From NCBI RefSeq assembly GCF_958979055.1, contig NC_084887.1, positions 27,643,544 to 27,707,543 on the forward strand: a stretch of 64,000 nucleotides of DNA, in the 5' to 3' direction. Shown here in pieces: positions 34,197 through 46,310 of this stretch. Under the pieces are notes generated by a model, which was not told where the DNA came from, did no database searches, and saw nothing but the letters and a program-made list of their open reading frames with translations. Source of the stretch: Alnus glutinosa. Lineage: Eukaryota > Streptophyta > Magnoliopsida > Fagales > Betulaceae. A program made the position numbers and the translations under genes. Numbering within the stretch: position 1 is the first letter of the stretch; each line of letters starts with the position of its first letter.

Positions 34197-35312
34197 TTGA
34201 ATAGAAATACCCCAAGATGTGTAACCAAACAGCAAGCAAGCAAGCCTCTGCGCACAACTCTGATTCCAGCAACTCAGCAAGCCTACACCCACGCACAGCA
34301 GAAAAACACCTACGCACCCACGCACAGCAGAAATCAACCCAGCCTTTGCCCAACTTCTGCTCAGGTAAACCACTCAAAGACGATGGTTTACTGCACCGAA
34401 AAAAAACACCCAAAAAAAAGAACTGCTCTGATTCTCATTCTTTTTTATTTTTCTTTTCTTTTCCTTTTTGGTCAAGAGTTGGAGCTTTTGATTGCTTATC
34501 AATGATGTTGTTGCTTTGTGGGTATGTCGTTGTGTTTTTTGGGAGAATTTATCATTGTTGGTTACTTCTGGCTTTTCTTTTCTTTTCTTTTTCTTTTTCT
34601 TTTTTTTTTTTTTAAAAAAAAAAATTAGAATGAGAGATAACCATTTGGAATTTCCCATTTGTCTGAATATATCAGTTTCTAATTCTATCATGAAAATCCA
34701 TCCCAGTTTTTGTTTTTTGGTCTTCTTTTAAAGTTAATATTTTTATGTGCTTTTTGTTTGGGGGAGGATTATGCGTGTTTTTCACGTACTTTATATGGTT
34801 CCATGGTTGTAATGAAATTTTAAAGTAGTCTTCTTATTTCTGTATTTGTGACCTGATCTTAATCTTTCTGAATTTTGTATGTTATATCTAAGTTTTTGGT
34901 CAAGAACTTAAAAATATTCCTATGACCCAGTCTCATTTATATGACTCAACTTCCGACCCAAAAGTTTTCATTTATTTGAGTCTTCAGTGCTTGCCTGCAA
35001 ATCCCTAAATTCGGCAGTCTAGACATGATTAGCTATACAATTTTTTTTTCTTTTTAACCCATGATACGTACATAATGGTATGATGAAGATAAATTGTCCA
35101 TTGATTTCTAGCATGAAAGCCCATCATAATGTTGTTTTTATATTTTCTTTCCTTTTTCCTTTCAGCTGGTTGAAGGGTTGGATTGTCTTCTGAGTATGCT
35201 ATTAGCATTATTCAGTTGGAAATAGGTTATTTTGTCACGTGTTCATTTCTTCTGCATTCCAAGTTTCCTACATTGCCTCTAATCTAGAAAGGTGAATATA
35301 ACATATAGAAAC
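34197..35312 (+). other. Probable 5' UTR exons and promoter of the phosphoglycerate mutase gene
   Basis: A CA-rich, comparatively GC-rich stretch ends at a good donor CTGCTCAG|GTAAAC (34364/34365), and a polypyrimidine acceptor CCTTTCAG precedes 35166. This suggests a leader exon, an 800-base leader intron, and leader sequence up to the ATG at 35313. Within the first part, ACCCACGCACAGCAGAAA is tandemly repeated (about 34286-34335). This is inference from splice signals only. Confidence 0.35.
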
Positions 35313-38300
35313 ATGGGTAGTCCCCAGCAGCCTAAGAGAAGAGTGGCATTTGTGCTGATCGATGGGTTGGGCGATGTGTCCCTGCCAAGGTTCGGACTCA
35401 AGACTCCTCTACAAGCAGCCAAAGTACCCAATTTGGATGCCATCGCATCCGCTGGAGTAAATGGTCTTATGGATCCTGTTGAGGTAGGCTTGGGTTGCGG
35501 AAGTGACACAGCTCACCTCTCTTTGTTGGGTTATGACCCAAGAGTTTATTACCGTGGTCGAGGTGCATTCGAGTCCATGGGTGCTGGTTTGGCAATGTCA
35601 CCTGGGGATATTGCATTTAAGGTGAGTATAATTTTTTGTTTACATTTTGTCCTTTTCAAGTTGTAACCATTATAACGGTTGCTTTCTCAGCTTATATTAT
35701 TATTATTTTCGTGTAACTAATTATGGTCATACAACATATGGTATAATAGTGTGTAATACATCATACTGTGATTTGTGATAAGAATTTTCAACATGTGGGC
35801 TTTATCATAAGGTTCTATTATTGCATGTCTATTTGATGAGGAAACTAAGGGTTGATATGAATGTTGGTTTCCATTTTAGTGAAGAGAATCTATGGTTTAC
35901 AGTGTTGTAAGTTTGTTTTCACTTTTAACATAAAAAGTTTGAATGTTAATTTGATCAAAGATGGTCTTGATAGATGATTTCGGCATCTATAATCTTTTGT
36001 ATTTTGATTTACAAAAGCTGCCATCTTATGGTTTGACTTCATAGACATGATGTTGTTCTTTTAGCTGTTGTATTATTTTGTTAAAAATTAACTCTCAACT
36101 AATTTGGGCTCTGTTTAGCCAATCTAGTCTTTGTGGGTACCCTGGGTTCAAGGAGGTTGAAGTTCTTATTGTGTGTATCCCAGATGGTTTATTGGAATTG
36201 GAGGATGTTAAACTTAAAGAGGTAACTAGAATAATTCTAAAATGATTATGCTAGGGAGAACCTTTTTAGTACTCTATATAATTTAGGATGTTGTGCTATC
36301 TTAAGACGGTAGGATTTTTTTTTGCATGCTATCTTCTTCCTTGGTAGAGGATGTAATATGCGTGTGTCTGAACCTTGAGGTCTAAGTTTTTAATATTCTT
36401 TGTAATTTTAGGATTTTGTTGTAGCTTTGTGCTATCCTAAGGGGTAGAATTAGTTTTTGTATGCTACCCTCTTCCTTTGCCAGAGGATGCAATGTGTGTG
36501 TGTGTGCAAAGATGCCTTTTTGAAATTCTATGCCTTAATGCCTGATATATGAAATTATGTTGGCTAAAAAGGAAACTTCTCTTATGGCTGAAGAAAAATA
36601 ATAATATTTTGGCCCAGGTATTTTACAATGAAGGAATCTGGTAGGGCCAATTACCTTAAGCATCAGAAATATCATTTCATGTCTATATTTTACGATTAAT
36701 CTTTTGTCCTTTTGCTCATCCTTGTTTTGGAAGATTGTATATAGTGTCTAGGTGTGAATGTTGCAGATTTCCATTGTGAGCCATTTGGAAGGAGAAGGCC
36801 GAAGGTTGTGGCAATGGTGGCCTTTTTTCACTTGGACAGTGGCATGAGATAAAATCTTAACCAGCTGATATGTAACGATCTAGGGATGCACTACTCACAT
36901 CTACGCGATACCTCAAAAATATTAGTTATTATTAGAGCTTTCTAAGATAACTTTATATAGCCTGAATTTTTTTATAAAAAAAATAATGATTATGTAGCTT
37001 GGTTCTATCTATTACACATCCAATGTGGAACTTACCTCATGTCTATGCAATGCCTTCACTATTTATCCACTCAAATAGGACTTAATACATATCCATGCAA
37101 CTTCTCCACAATTTGGGGTGTAACAATCTCCCTATTCAAATTTCTCACCTTTTCATGAAGGTTTGCATTATAGTGTCCCAGTGCTATATGGCATTATTAG
37201 GTTGACTTTGATATCATTTGTAACAATTCAAGCACGTGCTAGGCACATCTGCGTGATACTTTAAAAGAACTAGCCACTATTAGAGCTTTTCGTAATAATT
37301 TATATAGCCTAGTTCCATCTAGTACACACCTAATGTGGGACAGCATATGCCCATACAATTCCTTCACAATCTATTCACCCAATATAGAACTTAACACATA
37401 TCCATGCCACGCCGTCCCAATCTAGTGTGTCATAACCCAAGGAAGCATAAGAAAATCATTGTTGATTAGTGTTGTATGTGGAAAGAAAGTTGGGAAATAG
37501 TTAATCACCTCCTTCTACATTTTGCTATTGCTAGAGAGCTTTGGGTATTAGTTTTCTCTTTATTTGGGATTTATCGGGTTATGCCCAATTATACTTCCTA
37601 AGGCATCAAAGCAGTGATGAGTGAAATATTGTGTCGTTATGTTTGATGTGGACTATCTGGACGGAAAGGAATGCTAGTACTCTGGATGGAACTGAAGTCT
37701 CATTGCTTAAACTGATATAATTATTTCTGAGATCACTTTCAATTAGATAAGAGTGATAGGGGGTTTTGCTTCTTCCTCCTTTCTGGGTTTTTTAGATCTT
37801 AGAGTTTTTATTTTTTTATTTTTTTTGTATATCTCTTTTGTGTTCTTCCTATGTACTAGGGCTACACCCTTTTATTTTTTTCAATAGAATGTTATTGTGC
37901 ATTTTTCTAAAGTTATTGGTTGTTTTTGGCTATTATGCATGATAACTCTTTGCCATCTTTGGATCTCTAGTCAAATTTTGCAACCTTGGATGAGAAAACT
38001 GGAATAGTCACAAGTAGGAGGGCTGACAGGCACTTTGAAGAAGAAGGACCCATACTCTGTGCGGCACTAGATGGAATGAAGCTGCCATCTTTTCCTCAAT
38101 ATGAAGTCAGAGTCAGGTGAGGATGCTTATAGCTGCCACAATATTGCTTGTTATTTGGTGTTGGCATATATGCCTCCTTATTGGAGTTATTTGAGATTTT
38201 TGCCAAACTCAAACTCAAACTCCTTTATGTGGAGAGGTCTATGACTGATCAACTTTTCTTGTTATTTAAAAAACTTTAAACAACTTTGAAGTTTCAAATA

Positions 38301-40727
38301 TCTGTGACAAGGTTTCTATGGCATGTTTATCAGGATTAAAAAGGTGGTTTGCCTAATTACCTCTACTATTATGTAGTTTCAAGACATTATTCCCAGCCTT
38401 TTACGTATGTGTAGGTCCTTTGCTCACAAATATAATAGAAAAAAAAAAAGGCCAGAAAGAGGGAAGAGAGAGATAAGCCATACCTTAATTTTTTAGTTGA
38501 AGCTTAAGGCGTTAGTTTCAATAATAAGCTAGGCTAAGATTAACACAATGTCGTTTCCTACAGGTATGCAACTGAACATAGATGTGGAGTGGTTGTCAAA
38601 GGACCAAGATTAAGTGGAAATATATCAGCAACAGACCCGTTAAAGGACAACCGCTTACTTTTGCAAGCTGAAGCTCTAGATGATACTGATGACGCAAGGC
38701 ACACAGCTGCAGTTGTTAATGAGTTATCTAAGGAAATGTCACGAATTCTAATTTCTCATCCGCTAAATGCAAAGAGGGCTGCAGAAGGGAAGAACATAGC
38801 AAATGTTGTCCTTCTACGAGGTTGTGGTATTCGAATCGAGGTCTGAAGTATTCAAAATTCGTAACCTCTTAATAGAAATTTATAAGTTGCATTTTGGTGG
38901 TTTGGATATTGTTTTTTGGATGTATCATTATTTCTGTTGCAATTAAAAAATTCAGAATAACTTTTTTAAGCTTAAACAGCATCATCAGGTTTTAAGGAAA
39001 CAATTTTGCTAGCGATGTGCTATTCCAGAAGTTTTCAGTATTTCCTCACGTCCTGTTGTTCTTGTAACCTATCCTGCAAATGGATATAATATTGTATGAA
39101 TGTTGGCTTGTGATTGGTTTCCATGGGCTTGAAAATCCTGTGTGCCTTGGATTTCTGTTGGTGCTAACTTAACACAAAACAAGCTTATGCATGTGTTTGT
39201 AGAGCATTCTTTGACTGGATAACTGCTTTGGGCAGAATCCTTGTTCTTCTTTTTCAAGTTTTCTTGGATTTATCTGATTAGGTTGTAATTTTCTAAGGGG
39301 TTTCTATACGTAGTTCCCATATACAAATCCCTTAAAAAGTTACAACGTAACATTAAGCAAATCCCAAAACTCTAGAGAAAGAAATTCAGTAACTTATGGT
39401 CATATTTTTGAATTGTTTATTGCAGGTTCCTTCATTTGAAAAGAAACATGGGCTGTGGCCATGCATGGTAGCTCCCACCAAAATTATAGCTGGCTTGGGC
39501 TTATCACTTGGTATTGATATCCTTGAAGCTCCTGGAGCAACTGGAGACTATCGAACACTTTTAACTTCCAAAGCAACTGCAATAACTAAGGCACTCTCAG
39601 CTCCTTTGCAGTCTTGCCCCTCTGTTTTTGTGCCTGGGGAGGATGAGCGCAAACCAGGTCGATCAGATGGCTATGATTTTGGGTTTCTTCACATCAAGGT
39701 ATTATCTTCTATGATTTGGTTTCTTTTTATCTTTCTTCTGTTTCACATGCAACTTAAATAGCTCTTCAAAGAGTCACCCTAGATTTTAATTTATCTTAAC
39801 AAAGTTTGTTATCAAGCCAAAATACTACGAGGGCCTGGCTGGCATTTGAGGTTCTAGCTGGATTACTGGATCTCATGGCTCTCATGCACTGATACAGATC
39901 GTGTGCCTCATCTATATTAGAGCATGAATATCATGAAGATGAACTGATTTAAGAGATGGTTTAGGATTCAATAGCATTATAATGATGATAGTGCACCATC
40001 TGAAATAAGGACCTATTGGGCTTCTTCTTTCAAAAGTTTTGATAGAATACGAAATAGCAACATAGATTAATTGCACAAAATCATTTTACTCGAGTCTATT
40101 GTAATGGAGACTGCTTTCTTTCTCTCTTACCTCTGGACCTAGCCCCAATGTACTGAAGGCTGGATGGTGATGGAGGCCAAAGTACTTGGCTCATGGTCTC
40201 CCAATTCTACGATGGTTATGGGGTCTCCTTGATACTTGGTATTGCAGGCAATAGATGATGCAGGTCATGACAAGGCAAGCATTTACAAATTCAAAGCACT
40301 GGAAGCTGTAGATCAAGCGATAGGACAGTTGAGCAGGCTCCTCTGGGAGGCAGAATCATCAGGAAATTTTCAATACTTCCTTTGCGTTACCGGAGACCAT
40401 TCTACTCCAGTTGAATATGGAGACCACAGCTTTGAACCAGTTCCATTTGCCATGTGTAGGTTGAAAGACTTTGTGGGTGCAGTAGGTGGGGAGCCCATTG
40501 TTTTGGGAACTTGTCTTGATCCATTTTCTCTGCCAACCATTAAAGCCGGTGAAGACCTAACAGATGATGTGGGAATTGAACAAGAGAGAAACAAACAGCT
40601 TCAAGCTTTTAATGGCGATTCAGTTTTCGAGTTTAATGAGATAGCAGCAGCAAGGGGTTGTCTTGGGCGTTTTCCTGGAGGAGAGATGATGGAAATTATA
40701 AAGAAATTTCTTAAATTAGATGCATGA
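35313..40727 (+). CDS. Cofactor-independent phosphoglycerate mutase, archaeal (ApgM) type
   Basis: Exons 35313-35621, 37971-38116, 38564-38840, 39426-39698 and 40248-40727 join in phase and give 494 residues, close to Arabidopsis At3g30841. The enzyme family interconverts 3- and 2-phosphoglycerate without a bisphosphoglycerate cofactor and belongs to the alkaline-phosphatase-like metalloenzymes. Seen: the first metal site VAFVLIDGLGD, the catalytic-serine region GCGSDTAHLSLLGYDP, YRGRGAFES, a central insert with ADRHFEEEGP and GVVVKGPRLSG, then LLRGCGIRIEVP, PGRSDGYDFGF, AIDDAGHDK and VTGDHSTPVEYGDHS (metal-binding Asp and His). The start at MGSPQQPKRR is preferred; the seven in-frame codons before it lack an ATG. 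No transit peptide is evident, so it is probably cytosolic. Plants also have an unrelated classical iPGM as the main glycolytic enzyme, so the role of this one is less certain. Intron 1 (2.3 kb) carries a TRIM and a LINE piece. Confidence 0.93.
36870..37430 (-). mobile_element. TRIM-like fossil in intron 1 of the mutase gene
   Basis: Two related direct repeats, about 36870-37128 and 37220-37430, both begin TGTAAC on the plus strand and share phrases such as TTATATAGCC, GTGGGAC/GTGGAAC and CATATCCATGC. The spacer of about 90 bp contains, on the minus strand, TGATATCAAAGTC, a form of the tRNA-Met primer-binding phrase TGGTATCAGAGC, directly after the minus-strand LTR end. Too short to code for anything. 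The repeats have diverged clearly, so it is old. No firm target duplication. Confidence 0.6.
37432..37905 (+). mobile_element. LINE remnant in intron 1 of the mutase gene
   Basis: The decayed reading matches the LINE at 3574-4129: CMWKESWEIVNHLLLH for the zinc-binding region, then ARELWVLVFSLFGIYRVMP, then a 3' UTR ending CTACACCCTTTTA and TTTTTTCAATAGAATG, the family's 3' pattern. Several stops and shifts interrupt it. It lies directly next to the TRIM-like element. Confidence 0.65.
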
Positions 40728-42409
40728 GAGAAGATTGATGGCTTTTCTTCTTCTTCTTCTTTTTTCTCTTTGGATGACAGAGAGCTGTAATCTGGTGCTT
40801 TCAGTCATCAATTTTTGAAACTTATAATGACATTATTTGGAGAAAATTATGCAATTTCAATTTGTAGATGCTATCCAAATAAGTTGATCGAAAGTTCCTT
40901 CTGGCTCCTAGTCTCTTGCTACATGGATCTATGATCGAGTAGATTCACATGCATGGTGAAACCTTATCCTTTGGTTGTTTGCAACATGCTCATTGTATGA
41001 TGTTCTTAATGTCTTGATTGTAAGGGTGTCAACATGTACCTTCTCTTATGTTTTATTCGTGATTCAAAAAAAAAAAAAAACTGATTTAATTGCTTCCCTT
41101 TTGTGGCGTCTCATGGGAATGAATGAATAACAGTACTTCACTTTTGGGTTTTGATTTGAATTTCCAATTTTGAAAACCAAAATCAACATAAAATAAAGAA
41201 GATAGATTTCATGTTGGACAGTCTCACCGGTCTACAATGGAGTTTGGCATAGTTTCACCTTCAAAGGGAAGATGAGTCGCACTTCTGAAAGAGAAGACTC
41301 ATCTCTAACACGAGTATCTCACTCAGAAAATATTATTTTTCATTAATTGTTACAAAAAAATTTGGGTCAAAAAAATTTGGGCTCTGACCCGTGGGTCATT
41401 AGACCCACCGAAAAGTCACCACTACACCCCGCCGTGGGTCAACTTTTTTTAAAATAATATTTTTAAGTTTGTTTTGTTAAAAAAAAATTACTTTGAAATT
41501 AAGTGTGAATTTGAAATTTTATAAAAGTTTCAAGAGTATAAAGGTCATTTCACTCATTTTGCTGCCTGATTTAACGTTAAATCCTAATGGAGGGAGGGGA
41601 CATTGTATCAAATTAAAAGTTCGATGGTTGAAATTGAAAAAATTTTAACTTTAAGAGAGGTAGTTTAAAACGAGTGGAAGTTTAGAGGAATTTGATGAAG
41701 TTTCCCTTAAATATAAGTTAGACTAGGCCGGCTTGATAAATTTTGAAGGTATAAGGTAACAAGTTTAAGTGAGCCTTTTTATTATATTTAAATACTAATT
41801 AAATATATTCAAAAAATAATAATTAAATAATATAATCTTAGTTTTTATATTATATTTTTATTTAAAGGATGCAAAATTACTAATCAAGTTTTTTATATAC
41901 ATTTATATTTTTTTTTCTGATATCTTATTTTCAACTCATAATATTGCCAATTCACGTAATCTTTTTTGTAACATTATCAATCTTAGGAAGGATTTTGTCA
42001 ATTTTAATATATATATTTTAAAAAAATTATTTATGCTTAAGCAACTATAACAAGTATTGTTAATAAAATTCTGTAAGGGATACCATTTGAAAAAAAAATA
42101 TAGTCTTTTTATATAATTTAGTACGTCAATTTGAATACATTCTTCTATTTGTTGATCTTCTTTTAAAATTCATCAAATATATTTGAGAAAACTTTCAAGT
42201 TTAGGACTCTTTTATTTTTTTGCAAACTACCGTTGTTTAATGATTTTAATTTTTTGAAACTAAATAATTTTACCATATTTAATTGGGTCATTAATTAGAA
42301 AGTCATTTGTAGTATAATGTGGGGTTTACTCTATCTTTGTGATTTTTATTTTTTCTCTCTATTTCTTCATTTAAAGTCTTAATATCTTGCTATTAAATTC
42401 TTTCGATCT
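40728..42409. other. Gene-free AT-rich DNA
   Basis: The mutase 3' UTR is at the left. Part of a TIR element may lie at 41530-41710 (TTTAACGTTAAATCCTAATGG and neighbours) but only one arm was seen. No coding signal was recognised. Confidence 0.4.
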
Positions 42410-42529
42410 ATTTCCAAGAGGTAGCTCAATCGGCTGGGGACCACGCCTCATGAAGCGAATGTCACTAATTCGAATTTCCTCTCTCCCCTCTTATGTGGAC
42501 ACTTAAAAAATTAAAAATTAAAAAAATAA
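42410..42529 (+). mobile_element. Short tRNA-derived SINE
   Basis: Contains AGAGGTAGCTCAATCGGCTG (A-box-like) and AATTCGAATTTCC (B-box-like), followed by a TAAAAATTAAAAAA tail. It is flanked by a 15-bp duplication AAATTCTTTCGATCT / AAATTCTTTCAATCT (42395-42409, 42530-42544), one mismatch. It is a different family from the SINEs at 24525 and 30155. Confidence 0.75.
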
Positions 42530-42544
42530 AAATTCTTTCAATCT

Positions 42545-43984
42545 TTCAATGTAATGGTTTTTTTTAATCATAATTGGGGAATAACATTTTTACCATATTT
42601 GTGGCATTTTTTCTATGTGACTTTCCATCAATTTTTTCCATCTTTCAATTAGTAATAATTTTGTTATCCTAATTTGAGGACTTAATTAAAATATTAACTA
42701 ATATTTTTACTATATTGGGCCTTAAACGTTTTTTTTTTTTTTTGTTTAGAAAGTGTTTTAATTATAGTGCTAGTATTTAAAAGCTTTATTTCATTAGAGG
42801 CTTAAGGCAACCGCCTAAGAGTAATAAACTCTAGAAGAAAGATGCATGTTTCTCTTGTTTCATCTCAAAATTAATTGATGTTGCTTTTAAAATGATCATT
42901 GTATTTGTGATAGATCACTATTGAATTTTGATCTAATGATAATTTTAAAAGCCACATTAATTTTAAAAGAACATTAAAAAAACATGAATTTCTTTCTAAC
43001 ATTATTCGACCGCCTAATAGAAAAGCCGGCTATGACTTTGACCAAGAGGTCATAAAACTCCATATATTTAACATTTCATGTCACATTCAACAATTAACTT
43101 TTTTTTGATTGTTAATTGTTAACTAATAGTTAGTTGTTAACTAATAGTTAATTAGTTAACAATTAACTAATACCCATATATACGAAGTCGACTCCTATGA
43201 CATGGACAACATAAACAAATGTCATTTATAATTTTTTTTTTTTTTTTTAAAAAAAAAAACTTGCATTAAAATATACAGTAAGTTATCAAATATGAAAAAC
43301 ATAAAATAGTAAATTCCTTTTTTCTGAAATTTCTTCTCTAGAGAGAAAAATGGTGTTGGACTTTACAAACTACACTACTACAGTATTCAGGATTTAATGG
43401 AAGGATTGAATACATTCTCTTCTTTAAAATGTTTATACATTTAAAGAAGAATGGAAAATTAGAAAGAAAGAAAAAATAAATGATCTTTAGGTTTTGATCC
43501 TTCGGTTTCCAAAAAGAACCTGGTTTTAAACACTTTAAAAATCAATCGATCTCTCCATCAAGTTTTCTATCCAAATAGCTGACATAGCAGAAATTCCATC
43601 AACAAATTACTAAGTCACTCATGTCAAATTATAATTATATCTTTAAAAATAAAATTTCACTAAAAGTAAAAGAGTTTTTTAAATATGTTTATTGGTGGAG
43701 GCCGAACCACCTCCACAGATGGGGTGGAGTGGCTGCCACCAACACAGAGACGGGGGTGGAGGTGGAGGTATTGGTCTTTCTCACAATGGCTTACAGTTAC
43801 ACCCACAGAGGGATATATTGTAATTTCACATTCTGTGATTTGGTAAGTTGCTTGCAAAGTTCTGTCAATTTAAACCGAATAACTATAGAGGGATTGATCT
43901 TGAAAGTATTGAAATTTTGACGACTGATTTTTTTTTTTTTTAAATAAAATATAGGGACCAATTTTTAGACGGATCAATCGACTA
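42545..43984. other. Gene-free DNA with a palindromic repeat
   Basis: AT-rich. At about 43092-43172, units of GTTAACTAATAGTTA and TAATTGTTAACTA follow one another and form near-perfect palindromes. A GC-rich patch at 43695-43770 (GGTGGAGGCCG, GGTGGAGGTGGAGG) resembles the interior of Mutator-like elements but lacks arms. The small open frame at 43621-43920 has no domain. Confidence 0.4.
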
Positions 43985-44139
43985 AGAATAATCCTACTCT
44001 TCACACTTATTTCACATCGACTGGCTTGTCATGTTTTAAGCGGCTTTCATTTTATTTTGTTTTGTTTTTAAGTTGCGACACAAAACTATTTCAAACATGC
44101 CGCATCAGCCGGTGTGAGTGTGAAGAGTAATATTACTTA
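43985..44139. mobile_element. Small MITE upstream of the first DUF1262 gene
   Basis: The left arm TAAGAATAATCCTACTCTTC, followed by ACACTT, pairs with the complement of the right arm (TAAGTAATATTACTCTTCAC, then ACTCACACCGGCTG against CACATCGACTGGCT). The element is about 155 bp. Confidence 0.6.
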
Positions 44140-44338
44140 TCGATCAATTACTTATTTTCCCTAAAAAGAAATTCACAAGGAATATCATCCTATATTGGAT
44201 TGGCAATATTCTTTCATTGTTTTTGTCAGCCATTACTTCTTACGTTATCTTGGACGCATTCAAGGTTTTCATCTATACTTACACACCCACACTGGCAAAT
44301 GACGAAAAGAAACTCGAGAGAGAGAGAGAGAGAGAGAG

Positions 44339-45668
44339 ATGTACGTTACAAGGCATCTTTCAGAGTACAGAAGAAACCCCAGCGAGCTCTCAACACCAGC
44401 ACCTAGTGGTCCTAATTCAGGTTATATGGTCATCATGGACAACGAACTAGAGCAAGAGGAAACAAGTACTGTTGGGGCCTTTGCTATTCAACAAGTGTGA
44501 AAAAGTTTCCTTTTCCACAAAATAAGATCCTGAATGTCCTTGAGTTAGCAGGAGAAATAGAACATGATGTCTTGTTCATCCCAGTTCTTGATGAGCCCCT
44601 ATCCTCTAACCTTTACTATGTTATCCATGCAAAAGGCCGCTACAGAGGGTATGGTCACTGTACTCTGCTTTTTTAAGCTCCATTGTTTGTTCCACCACAA
44701 TAATGATAATACTAATATGTATTATTTTTAAAATTCCTTGATGTCTCCTAGAAAGCTAATTAGTTATCAAGATATAATAGGGTTAAAAAACCCGCTGATT
44801 TTGCAGGCTAGCATGCAGGTGCTCAAGCGAAGAGGACAGACAGCTCAACTGTTGCTTTCAAAGTAGTATACAAGATGTGGAACCAAAAACTTTCGACTAT
44901 AGAGACATATACCGACGGATAGAAATCCGTAACGACGAGTCCGACTACGGTGATTTTTATGCGAAATCTGTAGCTCCCGACTATTTCCCTCCAGGGTTTT
45001 TAAGGAGAAAATACTGGCAAATTACATACACAAGCCCTGTTTCTTATCTACTTGAGGATGCTCCGGGCCTCAATTCCTCACTTCGAATGAGCATTCCAGA
45101 ATTTGACTTCCCAGTAAGTAACAAGCGCTCACCACCTATTAACATAGGGGAATGGTATTCTCCATTTATATTTATAAAGGAGGAAGGTAGTGTGAAGATT
45201 CAAATGAAGAAAGCTTTGTTCTACAAGGTAACGTTAGAGCAATACTGGGAGGAGATTCATTCACAAGAGAATCATGGTGGTGCTGGCAATATTGTTACTG
45301 TGAACACAAATGTGGAAAGGGAAGTGTATGGCCTGGCTGGCGTGAAAGCTGTGAAGGATAATGGCTCTGCTAATGGTGTTGATGGTTGTATTTGGTTTAG
45401 AGTGCATAATCAGAAGACTGGGGGCGTGGGTTTGAGTCCAGCCGTTCTAGATAGAATGAGATGGATTCAAAAGGAAGGAGGGTGGGTGGATGGGGAAGAT
45501 AGCAGTGAGAGGGTGGAGAGAGTAGAGGAGATTAAGAGTGATGGTGGGTGGAGGAGATTTGGTTGTTTTGTGTTGGTGGAGAGTTTTGTTTTCAGGAGAA
45601 TGGATAGAAGTTTGGTGCTTAATTGTGATTTCAGGCACACCCAATGGATTAAATGCAAATGGGACTGA
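44339..45668 (+). pseudogene. DUF1262 gene, upstream copy, frameshifted
   Basis: It is a paralogue of the gene at 53097. Exon 1 is 44339-44648 and exon 2 is 44807-45668, with the same intron position and phase. Exon 2 is fully open (GLACRCSSEED..., ending TQWIKCKWD). In exon 1 the frame from the ATG (MYVTRHLSEYRR) reaches a stop at about 44510, while the continuation WGLCYS...VKKFPFPQNK and YYVIHAKGRYRG lies in another frame. Comparison with the sister (codons for DSFCWG) shows one base fewer before the codon for that Trp, near 44470. So either this is a recently decayed duplicate or the sequence has an error. The function of DUF1262 proteins is unknown. The GA repeat (44315-44338) directly abuts the ATG, as in the sister. 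Confidence 0.8.
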
Positions 45669-46310
45669 ATGAACCTACCTAGCATACAAGAACGAGGGAT
45701 ATCTATGAGTTGTTGGTCGATGGATGCATGATACCTATAAAAATGTTTCCTAATGTACTGCACATCATTTTATGACATTCCAAATACCTATAACGAAGTC
45801 TTGGATGTATTTTGCAATGGTTATTATGCAATATAGCAGTTGTAGTAAATGCATTATTTTAGCAATATCACCAACAATAACGGAAACATATTGCAACAAT
45901 AGCTAGAATCTGAATACCAAAAGAATTTCTTCATTGATAAAATAAAAAAGAAAACTGTTCCATGCCAACTGAATGCAGCAAGGTTTCAAAACTATACAGC
46001 AATATATGAGTTCAGATTCTGGGGTCACATCAAAGCTGAAAACCTAAGAACAAACTCATTCTATGACCTGATAACTGACCATTCTGGCCATACATGGAAC
46101 GGGAAACGGACATTGATGTTTAACATTTCTCAAAAAGTGTAGGATTTCAATAAGACTCAAACGTGATCATCTACTCTCCAATAGCCTCAGAAAAAAATAG
46201 TACTGACAGCGGTACAGTCAGAAGCCAATGCATGAGGTCCGTAAGGAGAACAACTCACAGCATAGGAAATAAATGAACAAAGCTCAAAAGCCGAGTTTGA
46301 TGTTGCTGAA
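45669..46310. other. Intergenic, convergent 3' ends
   Basis: This should hold the 3' UTRs of the DUF1262 copy (plus) and of the PPR gene (minus). The short open frames here are shadows. Confidence 0.5.

Noticed and set aside
36870-37430. Identification of the intron TRIM as Cassandra
   Set aside because: I could not see the 5S-rRNA-like promoter boxes that define Cassandra LTRs.
41530-41710. A further Mutator-like element
   Set aside because: Only one arm-like stretch was visible and no inverted partner was found within 1.5 kb.
43621-43920. 99-codon open frame upstream of the first DUF1262 gene
   Set aside because: No domain; the GC-rich middle looks like a decayed transposon core, and the ends are AT-rich non-coding DNA.
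44400-44520. A programmed frameshift in the upstream DUF1262 copy
   Set aside because: No slippery sequence or structure was seen, and the intact sister has one extra base at that place; a plain deletion or sequencing error is simpler.
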